From Bacteroidota bacterium (GTDB lineage Bacteria > Bacteroidota > Bacteroidia > UKL13-3), in the NCBI GenBank assembly GCA_027487835.1, contig JAIYCU010000029.1, forward strand, positions 155,810 through 219,809: a DNA stretch of 64,000 bases. The letters run 5' to 3'. Within the stretch, counting starts at the first letter, position 1. Each line of letters opens with the position of its first letter. A program made the translations under genes and the position numbers. The notes under the pieces were generated by a model. The model saw nothing but the letters and a program-made list of their open reading frames with translations. It had not been told where the DNA came from and searched no databases. Shown one piece after another: positions 1-8,756 of this stretch.

Positions 1-725
1 TTTCTCTTAAAAATATTTACCATTTCTACCTTGGTCTCTTCCGCAAATTTGGAGTTATAAATCATCTTGTATTGCTTCCCCATTTCAATCGAATCGTAGT
101 GTTTCACAGTTATAGTTCTGGTATGGAAAATGGCAATAAGTTCCTTTTTATAAAATACCAACAAGATGCGTGGCGCCAATATTTGTCTAGTAAATTCGGG
201 TTGAACCAATAGGTATGAAGTATAATCTGAGGTATCTGTTTGTTGCACCAAACCAAAAGTTTCAATAAAGGGAAGGAAGGGTTCTAACTTTTTATTTTCA
301 CTCGCTTTTAACAGCAGTTTGCTCAATTCCTCTTCGGGTAAATGTGTATTGTCTAAACAGCTTTTTTCTAAATACCCCCAAATAATAACGGGTGTTAAGC
401 TATCCACTGCGTCAAAACTCTGCATCGGATTAAATGCTTCAATCACCCGCCCAATAAGTTTCCTATTTCTATCGTAAATCTTCGCGCCAACATTAAAACG
501 AAGTTCATCGTATAGGTCGGATGTTTTTACGAAAGCTTCTAGCCAAATTCTTACTTTTATTTGGCCTGGCGCCTCAGTATAAAAGCTTACTCCTGGTAGT
601 AAAGATAAAACACTTTTTCCTTTCTCATCTTCTGAAATACTACAATGGCCGCTGGTTCTTTCTCCAAATAATACGGTTTGAACCAAACATAGTAAAAGAA
701 ATAGAAAGTTATTTTTTGCCCGCAA
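1..725 (-). CDS. Exported protein of unknown function, 3' end beyond the window
   Basis: A frame without stops runs from 725 to the window edge, about 241 codons. TTG at 725-723 is the only plausible start: an in-frame TAA lies five codons upstream and the first in-frame ATG is codon 101. The first 21 residues are a basic tip followed by a Leu/Phe-rich stretch ending in VLFG, which looks like a signal peptide. The rest is soluble and mixed alpha/beta in character, with no motif I recognise. The start overlaps the dedA stop by 17 bp, which suggests co-transcription and translational coupling. The segment coding for LVQT contains a copy of the dispersed 13-mer. Function unknown; the reading frame is fairly sure, the start less so. 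Confidence 0.6.
   Translation of the reverse strand, partial: MRAKNNFLFLLLCLVQTVLFGERTSGHCSISEDEKGKSVLSLLPGVSFYTEAPGQIKVRIWLEAFVKTSDLYDELRFNVGAKIYDRNRKLIGRVIEAFNPMQSFDAVDSLTPVIIWGYLEKSCLDNTHLPEEELSKLLLKASENKKLEPFLPFIETFGLVQQTDTSDYTSYLLVQPEFTRQILAPRILLVFYKKELIAIFHTRTITVKHYDSIEMGKQYKMIYNSKFAEETKVEMVNIFKR
674..686 (+). repeat. Dispersed 13-mer CGGTTTGAACCAA (copy in the left-edge gene)
   Basis: Exact copy on the plus strand, antisense to the partial exported-protein gene, where it codes for LVQT in the signal peptide. Confidence 0.85.
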
Positions 726-1365
726 ACTGATGTTTAATTACCTGAAATAGGATAGGTAAAACAGATAATCCTACGATACCTAAAACCACTTTTTCAAAGT
801 TCTTTTGTACCCATTCGTTACTGCCTAAAAAATAGCCAGCAAGTGTAATACTGCAAACCCATAAAATAGCTCCAATAATACAAAAGGTGATGTATCTGCT
901 GTATTTCATGCTTCCAACTCCTGCCACAAAAGGGGCAAAAGTTCTAACTATAGGCACAAACCTAGCAATGATAATAGCAACACTGCCATGCTTTTCATAA
1001 AAATCTTCGGTTTTCTTGATGTACTCTTTCTTTATCGTAAAGATGCCAAATAACTTGGCGCCTTCACCCTTTTTGGCAAGAAATTTACCGATAAAGTAGT
1101 TGGTATTATCTCCTAACAAGGCAGCCATTATTAATAATAAGATGATTAAAGCAACATCTAAGTTATTGTTAGGGTTGCCAGCCAAAACACCTGCTGTAAA
1201 TAAAAGAGAATCGCCAGGTAACAGTGGAAGCACCACCAAACCTGTTTCGCAAAAAACGATTAAAAATAGCAATCCATAAATCCATAAACCATGATTTGCT
1301 ACAAACGCCTCTAAAAAAGGTTTTGTATTAGTGAGCAGTTGTTTTAAAATCTCTAATATTTCCAT
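709..1365 (-). CDS. DedA family (VTT/SNARE-associated) membrane protein
   Basis: This 218-residue integral membrane protein matches the DedA family, whose bacterial members act in lipid carrier recycling or flipping and in envelope homeostasis. Visible family marks are the acidic/glycine segment CETGLVVLPLLPGDSLLF near residue 40-57 and the amphipathic R-x3-P-x-R-T-x-AP-x2-AG segment around residues 135-150. Several hydrophobic helices flank these. Length is normal for the family. The gene is followed, with overlap, by the exported protein at the left edge. The exact substrate cannot be told from sequence. Confidence 0.9.
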   Translation of the reverse strand: MEILEILKQLLTNTKPFLEAFVANHGLWIYGLLFLIVFCETGLVVLPLLPGDSLLFTAGVLAGNPNNNLDVALIILLLIMAALLGDNTNYFIGKFLAKKGEGAKLFGIFTIKKEYIKKTEDFYEKHGSVAIIIARFVPIVRTFAPFVAGVGSMKYSRYITFCIIGAILWVCSITLAGYFLGSNEWVQKNFEKVVLGIVGLSVLPILFQVIKHQFAGKK

Positions 1366-1412
1366 TTGCTAATAAATGATTTGCAAGTTTACTAAAATCT
1401 CCTTGGTTTTTT

Positions 1413-1420
1413 TAATTTTG
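1413..1420 (+). promoter_or_regulatory. Candidate -7 element for the small lipoprotein operon
   Basis: TAATTTTG matches the Bacteroidota -7 consensus TAnnTTTG. No clear TTG lies 19-20 bp upstream. The element ends only 4 nt before the ATG at 1425, so transcripts from it would be essentially leaderless. Confidence 0.35.
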
Positions 1421-1424
1421 TAGT

Positions 1425-1544
1425 ATGCGTCCAAATCTAAAATTAATTTTGTTGCTCTTAGTGAGTGTAGTTCTTTTAACCACCGCTTGCAGCAGTCATA
1501 AAGGGATTGCGAGGGATAAAAAATGCAATTGTCCTAAATTTTAA
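1425..1544 (+). CDS. Tiny lipoprotein (39 residues)
   Basis: ATG at 1425 opens a 39-codon frame. It has a basic start (MRPNLK), a hydrophobic core, and a lipobox LTTAC at residues 18-22, so the predicted mature lipoprotein is only 18 residues. The mature part is basic and ends in CNCPKF, giving three cysteines including the lipidated one. Its TAA overlaps the glycosyltransferase ATG (TAATG), which argues that it is a real translated gene in the same operon. Function is unknown. The Cys-x-Cys near the C terminus could bind metal or form a disulfide, but that is only inference. Confidence 0.65.
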   Translation: MRPNLKLILLLLVSVVLLTTACSSHKGIARDKKCNCPKF

Positions 1545-2365
1545 TGGATAAAAAAAAACCAAAATTTAGCATCATTACTGTTTGCTATAATGCGGCACCC
1601 TTGATTCAGAAAACCCTCGAGTCGGCGTGCTTGCAAACTTTTCAAGACTTTGAATTGGTAATTGTAGATGGAGCTTCCACGGATGATACCCTCTCGAAGT
1701 TAGCACCTTTTAATTTGAAAATTGGAGGCTTGATTTCGGAAAAAGATGCTGGAATTTATGATGCCATGAACAAAGGAGTTGACATGGCCAATGGGGAATG
1801 GCTTTATTTCTTAAATGCTGGAGATTCGTTTTTTGACCCAACAGTTTTAGCAAATATTAAGGAGGTGGCAGAGCAAACAAAAGCAGATTTTATTTATGCC
1901 CAAGTGCAAACCATTAATGAACCAACAGGGGTAAATTATATTGCAGGGGCTTCCGTAAACTTAAAGGACTTTTGGTTTAAATATCCTATTTGCCACCAAG
2001 GTACTTTTGCTAAGAAGTCAGTATTTACTGAAATAGGTAAGTTTAATACCCAGTACAAATTAATATCTGATACCGAATGGTTTATTCGTCTTTTTAAGCA
2101 CAGAGATTTTAAAACGCATTATCTAAATAGGGTGATTGCCTTTTATGATGTAACGGGTGCAACCTATCAAAAACGCATGTTAGGGATGCGCGAATATATA
2201 CATGCTAGCTTTATTTATTTCCCTTTGCCAATTGCAATGCTTAATCTATTGAGTTATCCAATTATTTGGTGCAAGGTGAAGCTAATTAGAGAATTGCAAC
2301 ATACTTCATTTTTCAAGCTTTACCGCCAATGGAAGTTTAAACATAAAACCACAACTAATTCATGA
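1544..2365 (+). CDS. Family 2 glycosyltransferase
   Basis: A 273-residue GT-A fold transferase. The N terminus has the typical SIITVCYNA strand and the EL-VIVDG-STDDT segment (residues about 9-50) that binds the nucleotide sugar. LNAGD near residue 91 sits where the metal-binding DxD-type motif is expected. The C-terminal part has a hydrophobic stretch and a very basic tail, fitting a membrane-associated enzyme that acts on lipid-linked or surface glycans. It is similar to WcaA/colanic-acid type transferases, but donor and acceptor cannot be assigned. It starts on the stop of the small lipoprotein and overlaps the next gene by 4 bp (ATGA). Confidence 0.85.
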   Translation: MDKKKPKFSIITVCYNAAPLIQKTLESACLQTFQDFELVIVDGASTDDTLSKLAPFNLKIGGLISEKDAGIYDAMNKGVDMANGEWLYFLNAGDSFFDPTVLANIKEVAEQTKADFIYAQVQTINEPTGVNYIAGASVNLKDFWFKYPICHQGTFAKKSVFTEIGKFNTQYKLISDTEWFIRLFKHRDFKTHYLNRVIAFYDVTGATYQKRMLGMREYIHASFIYFPLPIAMLNLLSYPIIWCKVKLIRELQHTSFFKLYRQWKFKHKTTTNS

Positions 2366-3456
2366 AAATTAAAGAAATAACAAGCTATTTAGAATCATTA
2401 GCTCCTTTGGCTTTGCAGGAGTCATACGATAATAGTGGTTTATTGGTAGGTGATTTTGAGCAAAACATTGATAGCATATTGGTTAGTTTAGATTGCACAG
2501 AGGCAGTGGTAGATGAAGCCATTCAAAAGGGTTGCGGATTAATAATAGCACATCATCCCATCATTTTTAGCGGGTTAAAAAAGCTTAATGGTAAAAATTA
2601 TGTGGAAAGAACAGTTATTAAGGCAATTCAAAACAAGGTTGCTATTTATGCAATTCATACCAACTTAGACAATTGGGGCAAGGGAGTTAACCATAAAATA
2701 GCACAGCAAATAGGTTTGGTTCAAACCGAAACCTTGGCGGCCTCTTCTGGCAATTTACTAAAGTTAGTAAGTTTTGTGCCTGTGGATTCAGCAGAAAAGG
2801 TGAAAAATGCACTTTTTGAAGCGGGTGCTGGCCAAATTGGAAATTATAGTGAATGTTCATTTGAAACATTAGGCAATGGCACCTTTAAAGCCAATGAGAT
2901 GGCAAATCCGTATGTTGGAGAAATTCAAAAGCAACACACCGAATCAGAAATGCGGGTGGAGGTTATTTTGCCTGTTTGGTTGCAACACAAGGTAATAAAC
3001 GCATTAAAAGCGGCTCATCCTTATGAAGAAGTTGCCTTTGATTTGTATGCGTTAAAGAATGATTTCTCTTCCAATGGTGCCGGAATAATTGGCGAGTTGC
3101 CAAATGCCTTGCAACCCAACGATTTTCTTGCCCACCTTAAGGAAAGCATGGAATTATCATGCATTCGATTTACGCATTTTAATCAACCCATAAAAAGGGT
3201 TGCAGTTTGCGGAGGAGCGGGAAGCTTTTTATTGAAAACAGCCATCGCAAACCATGCGGATGCCTTTGTATCTTCAGATTTTAAATATCATGAGTTTTTT
3301 GATGCCGAAGACAAAATCATGATTGCAGATATTGGGCATTATGAAAGTGAGAAATTTACCATACGCCTTTTAAGAGAGTTAATTCATAATGGATTTCCAA
3401 CTCAACGGGTGGAAGAGTCAAAAATCAACACCAATCCTGTGAATTATTTCCAATAA
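2362..3456 (+). CDS. NIF3-like dinuclear metal centre protein (YbgI/GTP cyclohydrolase I type 2 family)
   Basis: The 364-residue protein has the NIF3 metal ligands: HHPIIF (H64, H65), HTNLDN (H99, D103), and a C-terminal GHYESE segment supplying further ligands. The family forms hexamers with two metal ions per subunit; the biochemical role is unsettled despite the cyclohydrolase label. The central region (about residues 130-230) is the PII/CutA-like insert found in the long form of the family. Its start overlaps the glycosyltransferase stop by 4 bp. Codons for LVQTE near residue 119 carry one copy of the dispersed 13-mer. Confidence 0.9.
   Translation: MKIKEITSYLESLAPLALQESYDNSGLLVGDFEQNIDSILVSLDCTEAVVDEAIQKGCGLIIAHHPIIFSGLKKLNGKNYVERTVIKAIQNKVAIYAIHTNLDNWGKGVNHKIAQQIGLVQTETLAASSGNLLKLVSFVPVDSAEKVKNALFEAGAGQIGNYSECSFETLGNGTFKANEMANPYVGEIQKQHTESEMRVEVILPVWLQHKVINALKAAHPYEEVAFDLYALKNDFSSNGAGIIGELPNALQPNDFLAHLKESMELSCIRFTHFNQPIKRVAVCGGAGSFLLKTAIANHADAFVSSDFKYHEFFDAEDKIMIADIGHYESEKFTIRLLRELIHNGFPTQRVEESKINTNPVNYFQ
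2716..2728 (-). repeat. Dispersed 13-mer CGGTTTGAACCAA (copy in the NIF3 gene)
   Basis: Exact copy on the minus strand; read on the plus strand it codes for LVQT. It sits inside a larger imperfect inverted repeat, GGTTTGGTTCAAACCGAAACC read with a break, at 2713-2733. Confidence 0.85.
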
Positions 3457-3471
3457 ATGATTTAATTGAAG

Positions 3472-3900
3472 TTATCTCACCGCTTTTTCTGTAACATTCA
3501 CCGTTAACGAATCACTCATTGCCCAAGGATAAGTTATTATAAAACTTGTTGAGGTAATATTGTCTATGGTAGAAGTAAGTTGGTTGGCAGTGCCTTTTTC
3601 AAAAATAATTGTTTTATCACCAGATAATTCCCAGGTTCCATAATCTGAACTATCGCTATACAAATAGGTGCCATTTGAATTGTAAGTTACAAACAAAGGA
3701 TTAGCTACTAGGTCATCATTCCAATCTTTAAGCACTGAAAGGGTAACTGGATCTGAAGCCAATGAACTGAAATTGGTTACTTTCCAAGCAGCTGAAGTTA
3801 TTAGCTCTTTTGTGGTGGGATTATTAGTATTTTCGTCCTTATTACAAGATACAAGCAATACAAATAATGCGATAAAAGTCAGTTTGAAAATGTGTTTCAT
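3472..3900 (-). CDS. Small lipoprotein with lipocalin-like domain
   Basis: A 142-residue protein with a clear lipoprotein signal: hydrophobic core, then LLVSC with the cysteine near residue 19, followed by charged residues and a Thr/Asn-rich linker. The remainder has alternating strands with W-K-V, YxxNGTYLYSD and GTWELSGDKTIIFEKG segments, typical of Bacteroidota lipocalin-like domains. These are thought to sit on the outer membrane; ligands are unknown. It converges on the NIF3 gene with 15 bp between stops. The family call is by pattern only. Confidence 0.7.
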   Translation of the reverse strand: MKHIFKLTFIALFVLLVSCNKDENTNNPTTKELITSAAWKVTNFSSLASDPVTLSVLKDWNDDLVANPLFVTYNSNGTYLYSDSSDYGTWELSGDKTIIFEKGTANQLTSTIDNITSTSFIITYPWAMSDSLTVNVTEKAVR

Positions 3901-4073
3901 ATTTTAGAATTTTAATCTAATGTATAATTTTTTTTATTAATTTCTCATAATTTGGAATTTTTACCAAAAATTTGTGAAGGCACCAAAGCCAATTTTCAAA
4001 GCATTTTTGATGCAAATTCAAATCTAAAGTTAACTAAATATATACAAATGAGTTAATTTTCAAAAAAAACACT

Positions 4074-4081
4074 TAGTTTTG
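4074..4081 (+). promoter_or_regulatory. Candidate -7 element upstream of the zinc-ribbon gene
   Basis: TAGTTTTG matches TAnnTTTG. TTA rather than TTG is found 18 bp upstream. It lies 53 bp before the ATG at 4135, in the 234-bp gap shared with the divergent lipoprotein gene. I see nothing else in that gap. Confidence 0.35.
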
Positions 4082-4134
4082 CAATCCTTTTATCGGAATT
4101 TTTAAATCCAAATAATTACTATAGCTAAAGCAAT

Positions 4135-4899
4135 ATGGCAGGAGCAACAGAGACTAGCATTGAACAAAAACTTAGGGCGCTTTATAAACTTCAGCTCATC
4201 GACAGTAAAATTGATAAATTAACTGCTGTCAGAGGTGAGTTACCAATGGAAGTGAGCGACTTGGAAGATGAAATCATTGGCTTTGACACCAGGTTAAATA
4301 ATTTGTTAACGGAAGTAAAGCGCATGGAGGAATCGATTTCTGCTAACAAAACTAAAATAGTAGATTCAAAAGCTTTGTCTAAGAAATACGAAAAGCAGTT
4401 GGATAATGTTAAAAATAACAGAGAGTTCGACGCATTAAACAAAGAGATTGAAATTCAGGGTCTTGAGCAGCAAGCCTTAGATAAGCGTATCAAGAATACA
4501 CAGTTTGACATCGAGCAAAAGAAGCAAGCTGTAGAAACTTCTAAGGCCGAACTAGAAGGTCGTAAATTAGATTTGCAAAATAAAAAAGCAGAATTAGATA
4601 CCATCGTAGATGAAACCCAAAAGGAAGAAGATGAGTTATTGAAAGTTCGTGCAAATGCAGTTAAAGTTGCAGATGATAGATTGGTTTACTCTTATGATAG
4701 AATTAGAAAGAGTGTAAAAAATGGAATTGGTGTAGCCACAATTGAAAGAGACAGTTGCAGTGGTTGTTACGCAGGTATTCCACCACAACGCCAAAGTGAT
4801 ATTAAACAACGCAAGAAAATTATAGTATGCGAAAATTGCGGTAGGGTACTCACAGATGCCCAACTCGCAGAAGAAGTAGTTGAAGAATCAAAAATTTAA
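4135..4899 (+). CDS. Coiled-coil protein with C-terminal zinc ribbon (CT398/DUF164 type)
   Basis: A 254-residue protein. Residues about 5-185 are an almost unbroken, highly charged coiled coil rich in Lys, Glu and Asp. The C terminus holds two CxxC pairs, CSGC and CENC, separated by the conserved GIPPQ segment, forming a C4 zinc ribbon. This architecture matches the family of Chlamydia CT398 and Helicobacter HP0958. HP0958 binds sigma-54 and flagellar factors, but Bacteroidota members have no settled role. A strong terminator follows directly, so it is probably the end of a transcript. Confidence 0.85.
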   Translation: MAGATETSIEQKLRALYKLQLIDSKIDKLTAVRGELPMEVSDLEDEIIGFDTRLNNLLTEVKRMEESISANKTKIVDSKALSKKYEKQLDNVKNNREFDALNKEIEIQGLEQQALDKRIKNTQFDIEQKKQAVETSKAELEGRKLDLQNKKAELDTIVDETQKEEDELLKVRANAVKVADDRLVYSYDRIRKSVKNGIGVATIERDSCSGCYAGIPPQRQSDIKQRKKIIVCENCGRVLTDAQLAEEVVEESKI

Positions 4900-4905
4900 A
4901 ATTAA

Positions 4906-4934
4906 AAAGCTGTCAAAATTGACAGCTTTTTTTT
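4906..4934 (+). terminator. Intrinsic terminator after the zinc-ribbon gene
   Basis: Perfect arms AAAGCTGTCAA and TTGACAGCTTT flank a very short AT-rich loop and are followed by a run of T. The gap to the next gene is only about 26 bp, so the downstream TPR gene needs its own promoter. Confidence 0.9.
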
Positions 4935-4960
4935 TGGCTTTTTCTGTCTAACTTTACCCT

Positions 4961-6463
4961 GTGAAATTTAGCCTTTTTGCAATTACCCTTTTCCTGTCTT
5001 TTTTTGCAAATGCAAGAAGCCATACAGCTGCTTATTTTGCTTATAAGCCAGAACATAACGAAATTCAAAAGGCAATTTGCGAGTTAAGGTTACAAACAGC
5101 AGAAACATTAATTTTAAAACATACTGCTTTAGATCCTCATAATGCAAGTTTAGCCTATATGCGCTTGTATGCGTCCTTTTATAAAGTCTTGGTTCATCTA
5201 GAAGAGAAGCACATTGATGCCTTTACAAATGCATATAAAGTGTTTGAGGTTTTCAATGAAAATTTGCCATCCACCACCCCTCAAAAGGGATATAATAAAG
5301 GAAGTGCTTTGCTCATGAAAGCAATCGTTGCCGGTGCGTTTAATCGATATTTTGAGGCTGCAACAGGGTTTAGGTCGGCTTACCAAGAATTAAAAGTTAA
5401 TCATAAAAAATACCCTCAATTTATTGCCAATCTTAAAGATTTAGGTGCGCTTGAGGCTATGATTGGCAGTTTGCCAGCTCAATATCATTGGGTAGTTAGC
5501 GCATTAGGTTTGGATGGTACCATTGCTGGTGGTATTCATAAAATTGAACAATATCTTGCTAAGTGTCGGTTTGAACCAATGGTGGAGCAGCAGCAGGCCG
5601 CCATTTACTTGGCCCTAATTGAGTTTAATTTTGGCAATAAGCAAACGGCTTGGCAGTATTATCACAACTATGCAAAAAACCTAGAATCAAACCTTATGCA
5701 GGTTTATGTAATTGCTTATATTGGCGGTAAATCTGGTCATAACAAAGAAGCTTTGTTGGCTTTGGATAATAGGCCAACCAGCCTTGATTATGAGCAATTA
5801 CCTTATCTTCATTTTTTAAAAGCAGAATATTTGTTACATCAACTAAATTTTGAAGCAGCGACTTGGTATAAGAAATACCTAATATACAGTGTAAGTAAGA
5901 ATTCTGCAAAGGATGCCTATAATAAGCTATCCTTAATTTCTTTACTCCAAAATGATAAGGATAAGTATTTGCTTTATAAAAGTATGGGAGAAAAGTTGCA
6001 ATCCAAATTAGGTTCCGAACAACTGCTCATTAATCAGGATTTAGAAAAGCAAATTGGCTTGAATACCCACTTATTGAAAGCAAGGTTTTTATATGATGGC
6101 GGGTATTATGATTTATCCTTAAAGGAGGTAAAGCAAGTAGATCAAAGCAAACTTTTAAGTGTATATCAGAAAACGGAGTATTTTTATCGACTGGCAAGAG
6201 TTCATCAAGAGAAAAGTGAAATGTTGGAAGCCATTAAAATGTATCAAGCCTGTCTAGCAGCTGGTGCTAATGTCAATACGTACTATAAACCTAATGCTTG
6301 CTTGCAATTGGGTTTAATCTATAAACAGTTGGGTTATTTTCCCATGGCAAAGCGTTATTTTGACGAGGTTACTACCTTTAGTAATTATGATTATGAAGAT
6401 AGTATAAGGCAAAAAGCCAAGGCCGGTTTGAACCAATTAGGCTCAGTTCAAAATGGGAAATAG
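4961..6463 (+). CDS. Exported tetratricopeptide-repeat protein
   Basis: The 500-residue protein begins at GTG 4961 with a standard signal peptide (Lys, then a Phe/Leu core ending FFANA-RS). No ATG lies closer than the mature part, so GTG is the likely start. The rest is all-helical with TPR-like pairs: A-x-Y-x-R-L-Y near residue 65, YFEAATGF near residue 130, and a clear repeat near the C terminus (MLEAIKMYQACLAAG, then NACLQLGLIYKQLGYFPMAKRYF). No catalytic motif is seen. It probably works as a periplasmic scaffold; the partner is unknown. It contains two copies of the dispersed 13-mer, in different reading frames. Confidence 0.8.
   Translation: MKFSLFAITLFLSFFANARSHTAAYFAYKPEHNEIQKAICELRLQTAETLILKHTALDPHNASLAYMRLYASFYKVLVHLEEKHIDAFTNAYKVFEVFNENLPSTTPQKGYNKGSALLMKAIVAGAFNRYFEAATGFRSAYQELKVNHKKYPQFIANLKDLGALEAMIGSLPAQYHWVVSALGLDGTIAGGIHKIEQYLAKCRFEPMVEQQQAAIYLALIEFNFGNKQTAWQYYHNYAKNLESNLMQVYVIAYIGGKSGHNKEALLALDNRPTSLDYEQLPYLHFLKAEYLLHQLNFEAATWYKKYLIYSVSKNSAKDAYNKLSLISLLQNDKDKYLLYKSMGEKLQSKLGSEQLLINQDLEKQIGLNTHLLKARFLYDGGYYDLSLKEVKQVDQSKLLSVYQKTEYFYRLARVHQEKSEMLEAIKMYQACLAAGANVNTYYKPNACLQLGLIYKQLGYFPMAKRYFDEVTTFSNYDYEDSIRQKAKAGLNQLGSVQNGK
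5567..5579 (+). repeat. Dispersed 13-mer CGGTTTGAACCAA (first copy in the TPR gene)
   Basis: Exact copy, read in the sense direction as RFEP. Confidence 0.85.
6424..6436 (+). repeat. Dispersed 13-mer CGGTTTGAACCAA (second copy in the TPR gene)
   Basis: Exact copy close to the stop codon, read in a different frame from the first copy (GLNQ). The DNA word, not the peptide, is what is conserved. Confidence 0.85.
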
Positions 6464-6552
6464 ATGCTTTTTTTGAGAAAAAATAAATGAGTACTAAGTT
6501 CTTAAATAATAGAAAAACAGTTAGTTATATAATGGTATTTACTTTGCCACCT

Positions 6553-8571
6553 ATGAAAAATAATATGAAAAAGTCAATTTTAATTTTCGCAATTGCCCTC
6601 TCCTTAGTTGCTTGCAAAAAGAACAGCAATTCACCAACTGAGGGCCCAAACACCACAGTGATTACAGATATTAATCAAGTTGTGCCACCTCCAGGTTTTA
6701 ACTATGAAACCTCTATTATTTCTGATATAACAGTTACCTTGTTAAGCAATGAGGACTTGGGATTAAAAGGAGTAAGAGTAGATATAATGGATAAGGCGCC
6801 AGAAGATGGTGGCGTAGTATTGTTTTCTGGAAGCACAGATGCACTAGGAAAGTTGAATGTGAAACGTGAGTTTCCTTTAGATATGGTGGAGCTTGTGGTT
6901 AATACAGATTATATAGGTTTGCCTAACAATGTGATTATGCCAATTGCATTAGGCAAAGGCTTTATTGTAATTGGAGGTAAAAATCCACAAAGGATTACCA
7001 CAACTGATGCAAATAAGATTTATCCTTCTGCGCCTTTAGGAAAAAATCCTGCTAAATATTCTTACCGATTAGGTCGTTTTTCTACAGGTTCTAATGCGGG
7101 AGTACCTCAGTATTTATTGCCAACCAATGATGCAATCAGTGCCACATTTTTAGCGGATGTAAATGCTTCTTTGCCTGAGTATAAACCTGTGCCAACTAAT
7201 AATCCTGAGTATTTAAGCGCAAACGTAGAACGCAACCTAATTTTAAAAGAGCAGTGTGATGTTTGGGTTACTTTTGTGCATGAAGGGGCAGGCTACAAAA
7301 ATTCATTGTTTTATTTTGTATATAATAAGAATAATAAGCCTACAACAGTTGCACAAGTTGATTCTTTCATCACCATTTTCCCAAATGCCTCTTATAGCGG
7401 CAGTGGAGGTGGATTGGTATCTGGCAATAAAGTTTACCTAGGTAGATTTGGTGCCGACACTGCCATTGGCTTTGCCTTAGCAGGAAATGGTTGGAATGGA
7501 ACTACCCCTACAGCTGGTAATGGATTTTATACTTCTATTAAATCTATGAATCCAGAGACAAATCCTAACTTAAAAGAGCATGTGGTTTTGTTGTATGATA
7601 ATCCGACTGAAAGGTTTTTAATTGGATTTGAAGATCAAAACAGAAACAGCTCAGACCAAGATTTTAATGATGCCATTATCTATGCATCTGCAAATCCTGT
7701 AAAGGCAGTTGATGTAACAAGCTTGCTCCCAACAACCCCTTCTAAAGATGCTGATAATGATGGTGTAAACGACGAATACGATGAGTATCCAAGCGATCCA
7801 GCGCGCGCATTTAATGTTTATTACCCCTCTCAAAGTGGAATGGCGTCAGTTGCATTTGAAGACTTGTGGCCAAGTAAAGGTGATTATGATTTAAATGATG
7901 TAGTAGTAGATTATAATTACCACGCAGTAACTAATGGCAGCAATCAAGTAGTAGATTTAAATGCTAAATATAAATTACGTGCGGCAGGTGGAACTTTCCA
8001 AAACGGATTTTCTGTGATACTTCCTTTTAATAGAAACAATGTTACTGTCAAAGAAGGTACTACAATAATTGGATTAGAAACCCAAACTAACGAGGCTATT
8101 CTGAATGTTTTTAGCAACTCAAAAACATTAATCAACACTTACAATACTTTGCCAGGCAAATCATTTATTGAAACAGATACATTGTATGCAAAAATTTCGC
8201 TAACCAATCCGGTGGCCGCTGCATTGGGTGTATTTAATCCATTTATCTTTATCAGTGAAGCTGGAAAGGGTAGAGGATATGAGGTGCATTTACCTGGTAA
8301 GGTGCCAAGTACTTTGGTTAATAATGCAATCTTAGGAACCAGTGCAGACGCCACCAATCCAGCAGCGGGTGTATATTATAAAACTTCAACTGGATTACCA
8401 TTTGCAATCTCTATTCCAGAGAAGTTTGAGTATCCATATGAAAGAGAACAAATTATTCTTGCGCATTTAAAATTTGCAGCTTGGGTTCAAAGTGGTGGAA
8501 GTCAGTTTCCAGATTGGTATAAAAATCTTAGTACCTACCGAAATGCTGCTAAAATTTATGCAAAACCTTAG
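6553..8571 (+). CDS. LruC-domain lipoprotein, first of a tandem pair
   Basis: A surface-type lipoprotein of about 672 residues. I prefer ATG 6553 (or 6565, MKKSIL) over the in-frame ATG at 6487. The next gene starts the same way, and the lipobox LSLVAC must lie near the N terminus. After the Cys come an N-terminal beta domain, a DUF4114-like middle domain ending in RFLIGFEDQNR...DFNDAIIYA, an acidic calcium-type stretch DADNDGVNDEYDEYP, and a C-terminal LruC/DUF4842 domain with the hallmark FEDLWPSKGDYDLNDVV. LruC is named after a Leptospira outer-membrane lipoprotein; Bacteroidota members are uncharacterised. Probably anchored in the outer membrane. Confidence 0.85.
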   Translation: MKNNMKKSILIFAIALSLVACKKNSNSPTEGPNTTVITDINQVVPPPGFNYETSIISDITVTLLSNEDLGLKGVRVDIMDKAPEDGGVVLFSGSTDALGKLNVKREFPLDMVELVVNTDYIGLPNNVIMPIALGKGFIVIGGKNPQRITTTDANKIYPSAPLGKNPAKYSYRLGRFSTGSNAGVPQYLLPTNDAISATFLADVNASLPEYKPVPTNNPEYLSANVERNLILKEQCDVWVTFVHEGAGYKNSLFYFVYNKNNKPTTVAQVDSFITIFPNASYSGSGGGLVSGNKVYLGRFGADTAIGFALAGNGWNGTTPTAGNGFYTSIKSMNPETNPNLKEHVVLLYDNPTERFLIGFEDQNRNSSDQDFNDAIIYASANPVKAVDVTSLLPTTPSKDADNDGVNDEYDEYPSDPARAFNVYYPSQSGMASVAFEDLWPSKGDYDLNDVVVDYNYHAVTNGSNQVVDLNAKYKLRAAGGTFQNGFSVILPFNRNNVTVKEGTTIIGLETQTNEAILNVFSNSKTLINTYNTLPGKSFIETDTLYAKISLTNPVAAALGVFNPFIFISEAGKGRGYEVHLPGKVPSTLVNNAILGTSADATNPAAGVYYKTSTGLPFAISIPEKFEYPYEREQIILAHLKFAAWVQSGGSQFPDWYKNLSTYRNAAKIYAKP

Positions 8572-8596
8572 TTGTTAATCTCACATTTTCTTAAGA

Positions 8597-8627
8597 AAAG
8601 CCATGTTCCAAAGACATGGCTTTTTTT
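8597..8627 (+). terminator. Intrinsic terminator between the two LruC genes
   Basis: Arms AAAGCCATGT and ACATGGCTTT with a 7-nt loop, followed by T residues. The two paralogues are therefore probably separate transcripts. Confidence 0.9.
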
Positions 8628-8756
8628 ATTTCTTTATATTTTTCATTAGGTTCAAAATGAGAATAAATACCAATAAGAGAATTTTTTAGAGTTCTCTATT
8701 TTTATAAATAACTGTTAATTAGTATTTTAATTATTGGCAGAAAAGTTGAAATGTAC

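Noticed and set aside
521..730. Open frame of 69 codons on the plus strand at the left edge
   Set aside because: It is antisense to the longer minus-strand frame with a signal peptide and shows no protein-like features of its own.
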